This document shows, piece after piece, positions 44,021 through 54,825 of a DNA stretch of 64,000 bases. Source of the stretch: Russula earlei (lineage: Eukaryota > Basidiomycota > Agaricomycetes > Russulales > Russulaceae); assembly GCA_025769875.1 (NCBI GenBank), contig JAGFNK010000163.1, forward strand, positions 40,767-104,766. Direction: 5' to 3'. Under the pieces are notes generated by a model, which ran no database searches, had not been told where the DNA came from, and was given only the letters and a program-made list of their open reading frames with translations. Made by a program: the position numbers and the translations under genes. The stretch's first letter is position 1; every line of letters starts with the position of its first letter.

Positions 44021-47000
44021 TTATGTTTGGGGTCGTCCAGCCAAAGCGGAGTAGTAATCTTTTAGAAGTTCTGGAGCGTTGAGGTCACGATGGTCGACCC
44101 ATGAGTCATCTGAAGTGGGGTATCCTTTCCAGTGTACGAGGTATTGAAGTTTACGTGTCCGTCCGAATCTTCTTGTGTCTAGAATCGCTTCAATTTCGTA
44201 TTCTTCCTCGTTTTCAACGGTCGGTGGAGGTCGTGTAAATGGCGTGCTGTATTCTTCCGTCTCCTTATAAGGGAGAAGTAGGTTGACATGGAAGACATCG
44301 TGTATCTTCATTGATGGTGGGAGTTGTAATTGATACGCGACTTTGGAAATTCTTTTTGTGATGGGAAATGGGCCGTATCTTTTAGGCATTAACTTGCGTG
44401 TTCCTCGTGTTTTGAGGTTCTTTGCTTCTAGCCATACGAGGGTTCCTTCTTCCATTTCCTTAATGTCTGGCCTTAGGGGTTGTTGTTTGCGTTCTAGAAG
44501 TTGTTGAGCGTCTAGTCTTGCTTCTTCTAGTAATTTTAGACGATCGGTAGATGAGGGTACGTTGTTGTCTTCTAGATTGATGTTGATTTGGGGTTTGAAC
44601 CCCATGAGGAGTTCATGTGGTGATCTTCGTGATGTTTCATGTTTCCATGAGTTGTGTGCGTATTCTGCTAGGGGGAGCATTTTTGCCCAGGAATGAGGAT
44701 GAGTCGTGGTCCAGGGTCTTAGGTATTGTTCCAGCCATGCGTTCATTCGTTCTGTTTGTCCGTCTGTTTGGGGGTGGAACGCGGTGGACATGTTTTGTTT
44801 GATCCCTAGGTTTTTGCATATGGCTTTGGAGAAGTTTGATGCAAATCGGGGGTCTCTGTCGGAGATGATTCTTTTGGGAATACCAAACCAGGGCACGAGG
44901 TGTTTTAGATACTCGTGTGCAACACCTGTTCCGTCGATCGTTTTGTTACATGGAATGAATTTTGTTGCTTTGGAACATCCTTGATTGACTATGGTGAGGA
45001 TGCTGTCAAATCCTTCTGATTTGGGTAGATCGGTAATGAGGTCCATTGATACATATTGAAAGGGGCCCTGTTCAATGTGTGTGTCGAGTGGAAAGGTCGT
45101 GGCTTTCTTTCTGGGTATATTGGTTTTGGACTCTTGACACTTGGCGCAACCTTTGACGTATTGTTCTACAAATTGTCGTAGTCTGGGCCCTTCGTAATGT
45201 TGTTTGACTAAGTCCCAGGTGTTGGCTATTCCAGGATGTCCTGTGAAGGGAGTGTCGTGGAATAGTCTCAGGATTTCTCGTTGCTTGTCGGGTTTGTCTG
45301 GTAGGTAGGTTTTTCGTGCGAGGATTTTGGGTGGTAATAACGTGGTTTTTTTGTTCTCTTACCCCCTTGTTAAGGTCTTTGTGACGTGAAAGTGTGTCGG
45401 TGATGGTATGCGTATGTCCAGGGACATGTTCCATAGTGATGTTATAGTCTTGCATATATTGCATCCATCTGGCTTGTCGTCCTGTTAGTTTTTGTGGTTC
45501 TTTGAAGTATGTAAGGTTTTTGTGGTCTGTCCTTATTCTAACTGGTTTATCAGCTCCTAGGAAGAATGGTCGTCCACTTTTTAATCCGAATATTACTGCT
45601 GCTAGTTCTTTGTCGTGTGCGTCGTAGTTTCTTTCTGCATCTAGTAATGTTCTGGAATAGTATGCGATGGGGTGTAAACCATCTTCATGTTCTTGGGATA
45701 TGACTGCTCCTATGGCGAATCCCGATGCGTCGGTATCTAAAATGAATTGTTTCGTCCAATCTGGAGTGCGGAGTACTGGGTAGGATACGCAAGTTTCCTT
45801 TAGGATTTGGAAGGCTTGGTCTTCTTTTGTCGTCCATTCCCACTGTCTGTTCTTTTTTGTTAAGTCATTTAATGGTCTCGCTTTAATGGAGAAATTGGGT
45901 ATGAAGTTTCAATAGAAGTTACAAAATCCTAGAAAACTTCTGACTTCTTTTAGTGATGATGGTGTTGGCCAGTCCTTGATTCCTTTGACTTTGATGGGGT
46001 CCATGGTTATTCTTCCTTCTCCTATAATTACTCCGAGGTATTCTACCTTTCTTTTGTGGAATTGACACTTTTCCGGTTTGAGATAGAGATCGTGTTGTTT
46101 CAATTTAGATAGTATGTGGTTGACTTTGAGTGCGTGTTCTGTCTCATCATTTTGTGTGGCAATGATGATGTCGTCCATGTAGATTTTCAACCATCCTTGT
46201 GCGAGTTCTTCTTGAAAAATGTCATCCATCATGGTTTGAAAGGTGGCTGGAGAATTTGTCAGTCCGAAGAACATTACCGTAGGCTCGAATAGTCCGTCGC
46301 TAGTCTTGAAGGCCGCTTTCCATTCGTCTCCCTCTTTGATTCGGATGTTGTTGTAGCCCCATCTGACATCGAATTTGGTGAAGAGTTCTTTCCCTGCTAA
46401 AGCATGGATGAGTTCTGGGATTAACGGCAGTGGATATACATTGGGTATTGTCCATTTGTTTAAATTTCTATAGTCTTGTACCGGTCGAAACTTTCCGTCT
46501 TTCTTTTTTATAAGGAAGAATCTGCTGGCATATGGCGAATTGGATCTTCTTATTCGTTTAAGTCATAAATTTTGCTCAAGGAATTTTCCCTGTTCTTCCT
46601 TTTCTTTTGGTGAGAGGGGGTACACTCTACAGTTGATTGTCATTGGGGCGTCTGATTTCAGGTCAATAGCATGATCCCATTTCCTCGGTCCGGGGAACCT
46701 TTCCGATTCTTGTTCCATGAATACTTGTCCGTATTGATGGTATTGAAGGGGGACTATTTCTTGCCAAGTTTGTATTTTTTCTGGTGCCTGTAATTCTGCC
46801 AGTTGCTGTGCTATGGTAGTTTTACGTATTTGGGTTTGTAACCATAGTTCGTCGCCTTCTTCCCAGTCTGTCAACGCCTTGATCCAAGCTGGGGTTTCTT
46901 GATCTCCTTTAAGGGTGACTCTTCCCATGATGGTTCCCTTGGACCAGTTTATTCTCGGATTTGTTGATTCCAAGAACGGATATCCTAGGATGATATCATC

Positions 47001-47333
47001 TTGTCCTATGTCTGCAACTAGAAATTGATGTGTGTGTCTTTGTCCCAGCAACTTCAATTCTAATTGGACGGTTTGGGTAACCTTTCCTGAGCGGTTTAGC
47101 GTTCCGTCAACGTTTTTAACATTTCTTGTCGGAATTAGCTTTTTGGTTTGTAACTGTAACTCCTTTGTCAACCCAGGGGATATGAAGCACTCTGTAGCTC
47201 CACTGTCTATCAGGGCTTTTCTTTCGGCTTTGTTCGATCCAATGTAAATAGTAGTCATCACTGATATTGATTTTCTTTGAGACTTGTACATGGGATCGAT
47301 ACCTAAGGCTCGAGCAATCGCCGTTATGCTCAA
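44021..47333 (-). pseudogene. G2 pol: protease, RT, RNase H, integrase, chromodomain
   Basis: The protease has ALIDSGATECFISP (about 47210). A TGA at about 46560 replaces the Arg codon seen in G1. RT then follows with VMFFGLTNSPATFQTMMDDI and catalytic YMDD (LKIYMDDIIIATQ, about 46180). A second TGA at about 45915 falls in FCNFY-stop-NFIPNF, where an Arg codon (CGA) would be expected. RNase H is readable to about 45480. One extra T near 45350 shifts the frame, after which integrase (44021-45046: SDRDPRFASNF, HPQTDGQTERMNAWLEQYL) and the chromodomain (LQYLVHWKGYPTSDDSWV) are intact. Both stops are consistent with CGA to TGA transitions. Confidence 0.92.
45360..45378 (-). promoter_or_regulatory. 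candidate central polypurine tract in G2 pol
   Basis: The same 19-nt sequence as in G1 (TACCCCCTTGTTAAGGTCT) lies here between RNase H and integrase. The 3' PPT of G2 matches it at 17 of 19 positions. Confidence 0.55.
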
Positions 47334-50007
47334 GCGTCCGAAAAATCCTGCTCTTTGTCCTCCTCATCTCCCATTAAAGCCTTAATGAAGGCTTCCCTTT
47401 CTTCTACTGAAAGTGCTTTTGCTGCTTTTGCTGCCTTTGCAATCTTGTTGGTTGTACTTTCCTCGATTATTTCTATGGTGGAGGATTCGGATGTGATGGT
47501 GGTCATATCGGCAGCGTGTGCACGAGTTGTTTCGCGTTTCGGTTTCGTGGGGCAATCGCGGGCCAAGTGTCCTCGAAGAGAGCAATGGAAGCACCTTCCT
47601 TCCTCTCTGTGTTTCTGTTTTTCGGCTTCGGTGACCGCCTTGCAAGTGGCGCCCGCGCTGGTGTCCATCGCGTTTGGGTCGCGCGGTGGGAGTCGGGGGT
47701 CGCGCGGGTGTGGCGTTGTTTTGATTGTTCCCGCGATTGGCCCAGGCTGAATTAGCTAGTTGTCCCCAAGGTCTATTGTTTTGCTGCTGGTTGAAGTTTC
47801 ATCCACGTGTGCTGGAGTGGTCGGACAGGATCGTGCGTTTGCGCATCCAAACTCGATGATGCTTCTGTGCGGCCGTGACCCAGTCCATGAAAGAGGTGGG
47901 ATCTTCCAGGTCGAGGCACGACTTGACTAAGCTTCGTGGGAGTCCCCAGGCGAAGAGTCGCATCACTGTGGGTTCATCTACATCGAGCCCCGTGCGTCTT
48001 GCCAGTAGTTGGAATTCAGAGATATAGTCATCGAGTAGGCCATCTTTCATCTTTAATTCCTTAAGTCGGTCTTGGGCTTTCTTGCGTTCAGCGTAGTCGG
48101 TGAACGCGCGTCGGAACTGTTGCTGCATGGCCTCCCACGCTGTCAGCCCAAGCGGGATATTGGTGGGGTCGTTTTGTACATCTTCGAGCCATTGGTCCAT
48201 GGCTTCGAGCCATCCTTCGACTTTGGGTCCTTTCATCAGTGAGAGAAAATATGCACATTTCTTGATGGGATCCCTGGCAATCTTACTGTTGTGGTTCATA
48301 GACATAAACCTATTGAACGCGACCAAAAACGCGTGTGTGCGCGCGCGATCGCCGTTGAAAAATTTGGGGGGAATCCCTTCGAGTTTCCCATAGTCGGGGC
48401 TGCGTGCGTTGCGGTCGCGGTCTGCGCGCGTGTCGTAGTCGTCAGGGTCGGGGTCGGGGCTCGGGGGTCGTATTCCACGCCCTCCCATTCCAGGGAACAA
48501 GGCGCGAGTGGGGGGTTGTGCTGTTCCTGTCAAGACTCACTATTGAACTATCCAGTTCAAGAGCGAGGGATAAGCTCGAAGACGAGTCGGTAGACGTCCA
48601 AGACGGCGTGGGCAAGAAGTAGAGTCCAGAGTAGTAACAAATACCAGAGGGGTATTGTTACTGTGAGAGTAGAACAATCACGCAGGGAAGAGGCCAGAGT
48701 GGTCACAAGGGGACGGTCCTTAAAGGAGTATCCCAGGGATGGAGAGTGCCGTAAACAAATGGACAGTCTGAGGACTGTCCGCTACTTTATTGAGCGCTTA
48801 TATACTACAAGAGAACTGCTAAATAGGGAACAAGTCATAACCTTGTTATCAAGCACAATAGAGTGATGAGTAAGAAGTCGGAGGATGCTTACTGAGCATG
48901 CTCGGTCATGCTCAGTAAGCTGCTGAGTAAGAAGACTCTTCTTGATGAGTAAGAGTTTCCACTGTCCACGTGTTTACTACTTTTAGTGCACGTGTAAGCA
49001 CCTGATTCATTTCTTGTTAGTTAGTTTAGGGCCGGTCATTTGAGGACTTGTAGTTTGGTTAGGGAATAGTGTCATCTTATAAGGCCCTTATATAGTTCTA
49101 TTAGGGTCCTTAGAGTCGACCCTAATACTTCTATTAAGGTTCCTAGTATTGCCTTATAGTCATTCTATAGTTATTAGAGTTGGTCTAATAACGCGTTGTA
49201 GGGCCTTTGATACTAGGTTAGTGCCTCTTGTAAAGCTTCTAGGGTCGTTCCAAAGGGTCCTTAGGAAGGCCCTAATACTGTCTTTTGTTGCTAGAAGGGT
49301 TGCCTTTAAGTGGGGCTTGCTGTATGTCGATTGTGCCGAGAATCGCTCGCGCAACAATGCGCGCGTGATATTGTGGACACCTCTACTCACCCCTTTTGCT
49401 CGTGTGAACAGGGTGACACCATAGAGACCAGGTTTCCTCCTATAAGGAAGGGTCCTTCAAGGGCCCTCTCCGGAGAATGGTTCATGACAGTTCCGGATGA
49501 TGCGGGTTGTGGTTGGACGGGGTCAGGGTCGGTGGTGGCGACAAAGACGTTTGTCATTGTCGTTGGTTCGAGCTCCATCGGAGCGTGTGTGATGGGGGCC
49601 GGTCCTGGCGCTGGAGCATGGCTTGGAGCCCTAGACCTAGGGAGGGGTGTTCCCGAGGCTGTCAGTGTAGTAATGTTGATGCCTCGAAGAGGACTTTGTT
49701 GAAGTCTGAAGGCCGGTTGGGCGACGCGCGTCGCTTCCCACGAGTCTCCGCGCCTTTCGATTTCGAACCAGAGGCCGTACAGGTGGCCAAGGGCTACTTT
49801 GGCACCCATCCAGTTGGCATAGTAGCCGGTCCACGGTACACTATCCTTCTGTATAGTGTAGAACTCGACACCATTGTCGAACATAGTTATACTGGGGACA
49901 TTCTTCTCTTGGTCAGGCAACAGTTCAAAGGGGCATTTGAGGGCAGCCAATCCTTCAATAGTTGGGACTTGGTACCCTTTGGTCTTCCAGTCTCGAGTTG
50001 TAGTCAT
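47330..50007 (-). pseudogene. G2 gag, split by a solo LTR
   Basis: The N-terminal part (50007-49490, MTTTRDWKTKGYQVPTIEGL) ends at ASSGT, where the solo LTR begins. The C-terminal part resumes at 48527 with GTAQPPTRALFPGMGG, includes KLEGIPPKFFNGDRARTHAF, and ends with a CCHC knuckle (CFHCSLRGHLARDC, about 47590) in a frame-changed segment. The stop TGA at 47330-47332 overlaps the pol frame in -1. Removing the LTR and one GTTCC copy restores the reading frame across the insertion, so gag was intact when the LTR arrived. Confidence 0.9.
48528..49489 (-). mobile_element. solo LTR, family B, in G2 gag
   Basis: This 962-bp LTR is bounded by TGTCATGAACC and GTGAGTCTTGACA in its own orientation and flanked by a perfect GTTCC duplication (48523-48527, 49490-49494). 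It contains TATATAAGCGCTCAATAAAG and the CAGACTGTCCA motif. No internal element sequence remains, so it is a product of LTR-LTR recombination. Confidence 0.95.
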
Positions 50008-50068
50008 GTTGGAAGAAATCGATATATTTCTCGATGAGCGTGTGGTTCGGGGTCAAGGGTTCGAGTGG

Positions 50069-50079
50069 GAAGCTTGTTC
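50069..50079 (-). promoter_or_regulatory. G2 primer binding site, self-priming type
   Basis: AGAACAAGCTT lies two nucleotides inside the 5' LTR on the minus strand. It is complementary to AAGCTTGTTCT at 50355-50345 in the LTR. Confidence 0.7.
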
Positions 50080-50081
50080 TA

Positions 50082-50572
50082 ATGTCACCGACTGGGGGCG
50101 GTGTCGCTGACAAATCGTTTCACGCGCGAGACGTGCGCACTGAGCTGAGCGAGACGACGAGTTCTCGCGAAGGTCAGGGATCTCGGTGACAACACAGCGA
50201 AGGCTAGTGTGTACCGCGGAGTGGAAAGACGATGAATAAGTCTTCGCGTTCGAAGACTTAGAGAGAGAGAGAAGTTTCTGAGTCGTTTGCTTGATTCCCT
50301 GCAAGCCTACAGTCCCGAAGCTAGAATCCAGTGATATTCACAAGAGAACAAGCTTAGAGCTTGTTCTCTCTTACAGACAGGTTTATATAGACATTGTATC
50401 CTATATCAAATAGTAGACATGATGTAATGGTGAGGCGATCGGAACTAGGGCACGCTGGAAGGTGCTGGTACATGCGAGGCTAACGAGTCATAAAACGCAC
50501 GGGAATAATGAGGCTTGTCCGGGTAGGCTTGTCCGGTTGCCGGTCCGGTCCGAAGAGCCGGTTCTTGTGACA
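50082..50572 (-). repeat. G2 5' LTR with promoter
   Basis: It carries minus-strand TATATAA at 50389-50383, then 27 nt, then the self-primer AAGCTTGTTCT (50355-50345). The 27 nt end with an inverted copy of the primer, forming a long palindrome (AGAGAACAAGCT...AGCTTGTTCTCT). Confidence 0.92.
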
Positions 50573-51383
50573 GAGAAAGGGGTAAGAAAAGTGAGCACAG
50601 AAAAGAACTTGAATGAAATGCACATGGAGTGCCATTGTCATGGTGGAGGTCATGACCATCATGTTGTGATTGGGAGTGGGGACCTGTGCCAGCTCGTGTG
50701 CTGCATTGATGCCCAGCCGCCCTCACCTGCCTCCTCCTTGTTGGCAGCCACGCAGAACGAAAATGGGTCATCGGGGGACAGTGATGCCACAGGCATGCGA
50801 GACTCCTGGTCTGATGGCATACTGGACATTGTTGCCGTGCTTGAGGAAGGGGCGAGCGGCATGGTGGAGGCAGTGTGGGACAAGTGGACGGGCTGCTGGT
50901 TTGCGAGCAAGACAATCATCATGCATGAGGGCCTGCTGAAGCAGCTTGTGTATGAGCTTGCATTCCTCTCTGGCCTCAGGCACATGAACCTTCCTTCCTT
51001 CGGGGATGACAAAAAACATGGTGGTGCAAATAGTTGCTGTGAGATCCTGCACTTGGCTGATTGCTTGCTGTCTGGCCACCCTAGCCCAAACACATCATGG
51101 GGGAGGGAGTACACCATCTGTGTGGATGCATGGTTGTTGGGGCTTGGGGATGAGGATGGCTTGGAGACATGTGATTAGCTGAGGATGCTGATTTGAAGCA
51201 CTGACTTGAACTCTACCATTCTGTGTGACATCTCTCCAAAAACATGAGGAAGGGGAAAACATCAAATGGGTATATTCTGACAAAAAGAAAACATGGGTGG
51301 ATTCACATTAATCACTACTTTTACCCCCCATTTGAAAGAAATCAAGATCATCATTTTCAGTGTGTCTACAAATTCTGACTGAG
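50573..51383 (+). pseudogene. protein-kinase (MAPKK-like) N-lobe relic
   Basis: In the frame around 50680-51178 the sequence reads VLEEGASGMVEAVWDKWTG, a degenerate glycine-rich loop. It continues with FASKTIIMHEGLLKQLVYEL (the ATP-anchoring Lys retained) and AFLSGLRHMNLPSF. A fragment resembling the later kinase region (SWGREYTICVDAWLLGL, compare the DVWSLG motif) follows. The catalytic loop (HRD) and DFG motifs are missing, so much of the kinase core is deleted. Resemblance is best to MAP kinase kinases, from memory. It was a target for G2 and lies between two inverted MULE ends. Confidence 0.6.
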
Positions 51384-51686
51384 TGCTAGGTACCTTAAGT
51401 AAGTTGCATGGTTGGTGGGTTGGTGACAGTACCTGGCCCTAGGGGCTATTGGAAGGCATGTGACAGCCACCAATGCAATCCTTTTCAATTTCAATTTTCT
51501 ATCAAATAATCCTACATCACCAGGCAGAAAGACCACAGGCATAAGGAAGCATCAACAGGACTCATAGTGTGCATTGAATTAATTTTTAATTGCTAACCTA
51601 ATGAATTGAAAGGTACATGCTATTCAGGATTTGTTGCCTGATGGCAGCTGAGACTGATTCATCTCACTTCAGGATGTGAGCCACAT
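51384..51686 (+). mobile_element. second MULE fragment, inverted relative to the first
   Basis: The terminal inverted repeat (51384-51436) and a stretch containing the first MULE intron (GTGTGCATTGAATTAATTTT, about 51570-51610) and part of the next exon (to 51686) match the first MULE in reverse complement. About 450 bp of the first exon are missing. The fragment ends where the G3 LTR starts. Confidence 0.8.
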
Positions 51687-52806
51687 TGTCACCGACTGGG
51701 GGTGGTGTTGCTGACAAATTGTTTCATGTGTGAGATGTGTGCACTGAGTTGAGTGAGAATGAGCAGTTCTTGCAGAGTTCGGGGATTTCAGTGACAACAA
51801 TGCCAGGCAATTGTGTACCACACAGAGAAAAGATGAAAGAAAAGTCTTCACATTAGAAGACTTGAAGGATTGAGAGAAGTTCCAAAGCAATTGCTTGATT
51901 ACTTGCAAGCCTACAAGTCCAAAGCAAGATCCAGTGATATTTCACAAGAGAACAAGCTTAGAGCTTGTTCTCATCAACTGACAGGTTTATATACAGGAGG
52001 AACACTGTTACGGCGTCGCGGCCGTAAGAGCGTTAGCTCAGAGTTCAGTGGGGCCAAGTCCCTGTGACTTGGTTCAAGGGTTCAGTGGGGCCAGTTCAAA
52101 GAGACCGGACCAAAGGTTTAGCGTCTCAAGGCTGAGTCAGACAATGACTCAGTCTGCAGACAGAGTTGATCTTCTGGTTTCGCAGAAGAGGAGGACGATG
52201 AGAGAGAGGCAGAGGAGGAAGAGGAACACAAGGGTTCCTTGAGGTGTGCTTAGGTCAAACAAGATGAAAGCCAGCACAACACAAGTTGTGATTGAGAGAC
52301 AGTACAGGGCAAAGGGATGCGACAGGAAATGGGACAAAGCTAAGCTTGGGGCATTCCCCAGCTTCTACAGGTGCTTAAATACTGTATGTAGCGAGGCTGT
52401 ACAGTACTATAAGCAGAACAATAGATAAAGGTAGATCAATAGCAAAAGTAACTCAACAATAGGTGAAACACAATAAGTGAAACACAATAGATGAAATGCA
52501 GTAGGTGGAACACAATAGGGGATCACCATCAAGGGATGAAACTGTAACCGTGGAGACAAGGATAACAAAGGAGAACAATAAGGAGAAGGATTATGGACGA
52601 ACCGAAGAAAGGGGTAAACTACAACAAACACTATATCAAATGGTGTCCTTAAGGGAACAGTGAGGCAATTGAGATGAGAACATGCTGGAATGTTGTGGTA
52701 AACAGGAGTCATAAAATGAGTCATTGAACACAAGTCAAATGCAAGTCTTGTTCTGGGTAGGCTAGCCTGGTTGCTGGTCTGGTCCAAAGTACTGGTATCT
52801 GTGACA
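51687..52806 (-). repeat. G3 3' LTR, interrupted
   Basis: It starts TGTCACCGACTGGGGG and ends TATCTGTGACA, interrupted by LTR family F. It keeps TATATAA, 27 nt, then AAGCTTGTTCT despite strong CpG loss elsewhere. Confidence 0.9.
52006..52626. mobile_element. solo LTR, family F, in the G3 LTR
   Basis: A 621-bp sequence beginning TGTTACGGCG and ending AACTACAACA is flanked by AACAC on both sides (52001-52005, 52627-52631). No coding sequence was seen. The coding strand is undetermined. Confidence 0.88.
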
Positions 52807-52824
52807 TCACCCCCTTGTTAACAT

Positions 52825-53640
52825 CTAAGCTGTGTAGGGGATAATGGTGGAGTGACAGCGATGAGTATGGAAGTGTAACTGGTCACAAGGGACTTGACAC
52901 ATCTTGTTGGTCTTACACCATTGATGCAGTGTTCTGCAATGATTAGCCATATGTCCATGATGGTTGCAGAGAATGCAGAGAGCAGTTCTGGGACATTCAA
53001 AGGTGTCATGCCCTCTGTTGTGACACCAGGCACATTTGTTGGAGACTTGAGGGACAAATTGATACCAGGGGACCATGATGGCTTCCTTGGCATCTTTATG
53101 TTCTTGGTCAGTAAGACAAGGCATAGCCTCAAAGAGAATCCTTGGTTTGATATGAGCTTTGGCATTTGCCTTGGCCAATTTAACTTCCAAGTCTCTGATC
53201 TCCCAGACCACGTCATGGTATTGTTCCCTAGCGGTGATGAGATGGTTTGCCATTTGTTGTGTTTTTCTAATGGTGAATCTGTAGTGGTGTACTTCAGCTT
53301 CTAGAGATAGGTCCTGTTTGAATCTGAGGGCTTTGTTCACTGCTGAGGTATGTCCAAGGCCTTCTCTAAACAGGAAGGTGTCTTTCTTTGTATAGAGGGG
53401 TTGTGGGTAGGGGTTGGCTCATGCTCGAATGGATATATGGTGAGTGGGACATCCTGGACCATAAGTGGCCAGGACAGAAGGGAAGCCATGTGTAAGGTCA
53501 GGCAGGAAAAAGTGAGGGGGGAGTGTGTCATCTTTGTTTCCTGGGTCCAGGATTAATAGGTCTAGTCCCAAATCTCCTGCTTCCTGGCCTTCTCCAAGTT
53601 CTTCCAGATCTGTTAGCTGAGTGTTGTTGTTAGTGGTAGG
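52825..53640 (-). pseudogene. G3 ORF3 remnant with two CCHC knuckles
   Basis: Both knuckles (CAWCHNRGHDTFEC, CILCNHHGHMANHC) and the helical region are readable (52825-53340). The central block (YGPGCPTHHISIRA) continues in a second frame (53419-53640). One frameshift lies between them near 53380-53420. Knuckle Cys and His residues are all retained although the DNA is heavily mutated. Confidence 0.85.
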
Positions 53641-53646
53641 GGGTGC

Positions 53647-54617
53647 TGTCATGAACCATTTCCCAGAGAGGGCCCTTGAAGGACCCTTCCTTATGAGAGG
53701 AAACCTAGCCTCTATGGTGTCACCCTGTTCACACAGACAAAAGGGGTGAGTAGAGGTGTCCATGATATTGTGCATGCATTGTCATGCGAGTGATTCTTGG
53801 CACAATCAACATACAGCAAGCCCCACTTAATGGCAACCCTTTTATCAATAAAGGACAGTATTATAGCCTCCCTAAGGACCCTTTAGGATGACTATAAGTG
53901 CTCTACAATAGGCACTAATGCAATACTAAAGACCCTACAACACGTTATTAGACTAACTATAATAACTCTAGAACAAACTATACAGCAATACTAAGGACCT
54001 TAATAGAAGTATTAGGGTCAACTCTAAGGACCCTAATAGAACTATATAAGGGGCCTTATAGGCAACTATAACTATATTCCCTGAACCAAACTACAAGTCC
54101 TCAAAAGACCGGCCCTAAACTAACTTACAGCAAATAAATCAGGTGCTTTGCATGTGTACTAGACCAAGTGAACACATGGACAGTAAAGGCTCTTACTCAT
54201 CAAGAGAAGCCTTCTTACTCAGCAGCTTATTGAGCATGACTGAGCATGCTCAGTAAGCACACTCCAACTTCTTACTCATCACTCTATTGTGCTTGATAAC
54301 AAGGTTATGACTTGTTCCCTATTTAGCAGTTCTCTTGTAGTATATAAGTGCTCAATAAAGTAGTGGACAGTCCTCAGACTGTCCATTTGTTTACAGCACT
54401 CTCCATCCCTGGGATACTCCTTTAAGGACCATCCCCTTGTGACCATTCTGGCCTCTTCCCTGTGTACCTGCTCAACTCTACCAGTAACCATACCTCTTTG
54501 GTATTTGGTACTGCTTTGGACTCTACTTCTTGCCCATGCCATCTTGGATGTTTATCGACTTGTCTTTGAGCTAACCCCTCACTCTTGAACTGGATTGTTC
54601 AACAGTGAGTCATGACA
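53647..54617 (+). mobile_element. LTR family B copy, plus orientation
   Basis: This 971-bp LTR runs from TGTCATGAACC to GTGAGTCATGACA, with TATATAAGTGCTCAATAAAG near 54340 and CAGACTGTCC after it. The flanks (GGTGC, CATGC) do not match, so one side was rearranged after insertion. Confidence 0.85.
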
Positions 54618-54825
54618 CATGCATACCAAGCACCCCCAAGTGCCTTACTCATCCAGCTATTGTGATTGATAACAAGGTTACAGCACATCCCTTATTTAGT
54701 AGCTCTCCTGTAGTATATAAGTGCTCAATAAAGTACCAGACAGTCTCCAGACTGTCCATTTGATGTGCAGCACTCTATACACTCAGGGGCACTCCTTAAG
54801 GACTGCTCCTTCTAGTCCCACTGGC

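Larger units (their letters stand above)
42207..50572 (-). mobile_element. G2: full-length chromovirus-type gypsy element
   Basis: LTRs of 489 and 491 bp (42207-42695, 50082-50572) are flanked by a perfect GAGAA target duplication (42202-42206, 50573-50577). The order on the minus strand is gag, protease, RT, RNase H, integrase, chromodomain, ORF3. A 962-bp solo LTR sits in gag. Without it the element would be about 7.4 kb. At least two TGA stops and one frameshift disable pol, but ORF3 is intact. Confidence 0.95.
51687..53646 (-). mobile_element. G3: CpG-depleted gypsy remnant (3' LTR plus ORF3 part)
   Basis: The 3' LTR (51687-52806, including a nested solo LTR) and most of ORF3 (52825-53640) remain. 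The rest of the element is cut off at 53646 by a family B LTR. Compared with G2 nearly every CpG has become TpG or CpA. Confidence 0.9.

Noticed and set aside
53647..54617. Target duplication for this family B LTR
   Set aside because: The flanking pentamers GGTGC and CATGC do not match, so a simple insertion cannot be claimed.
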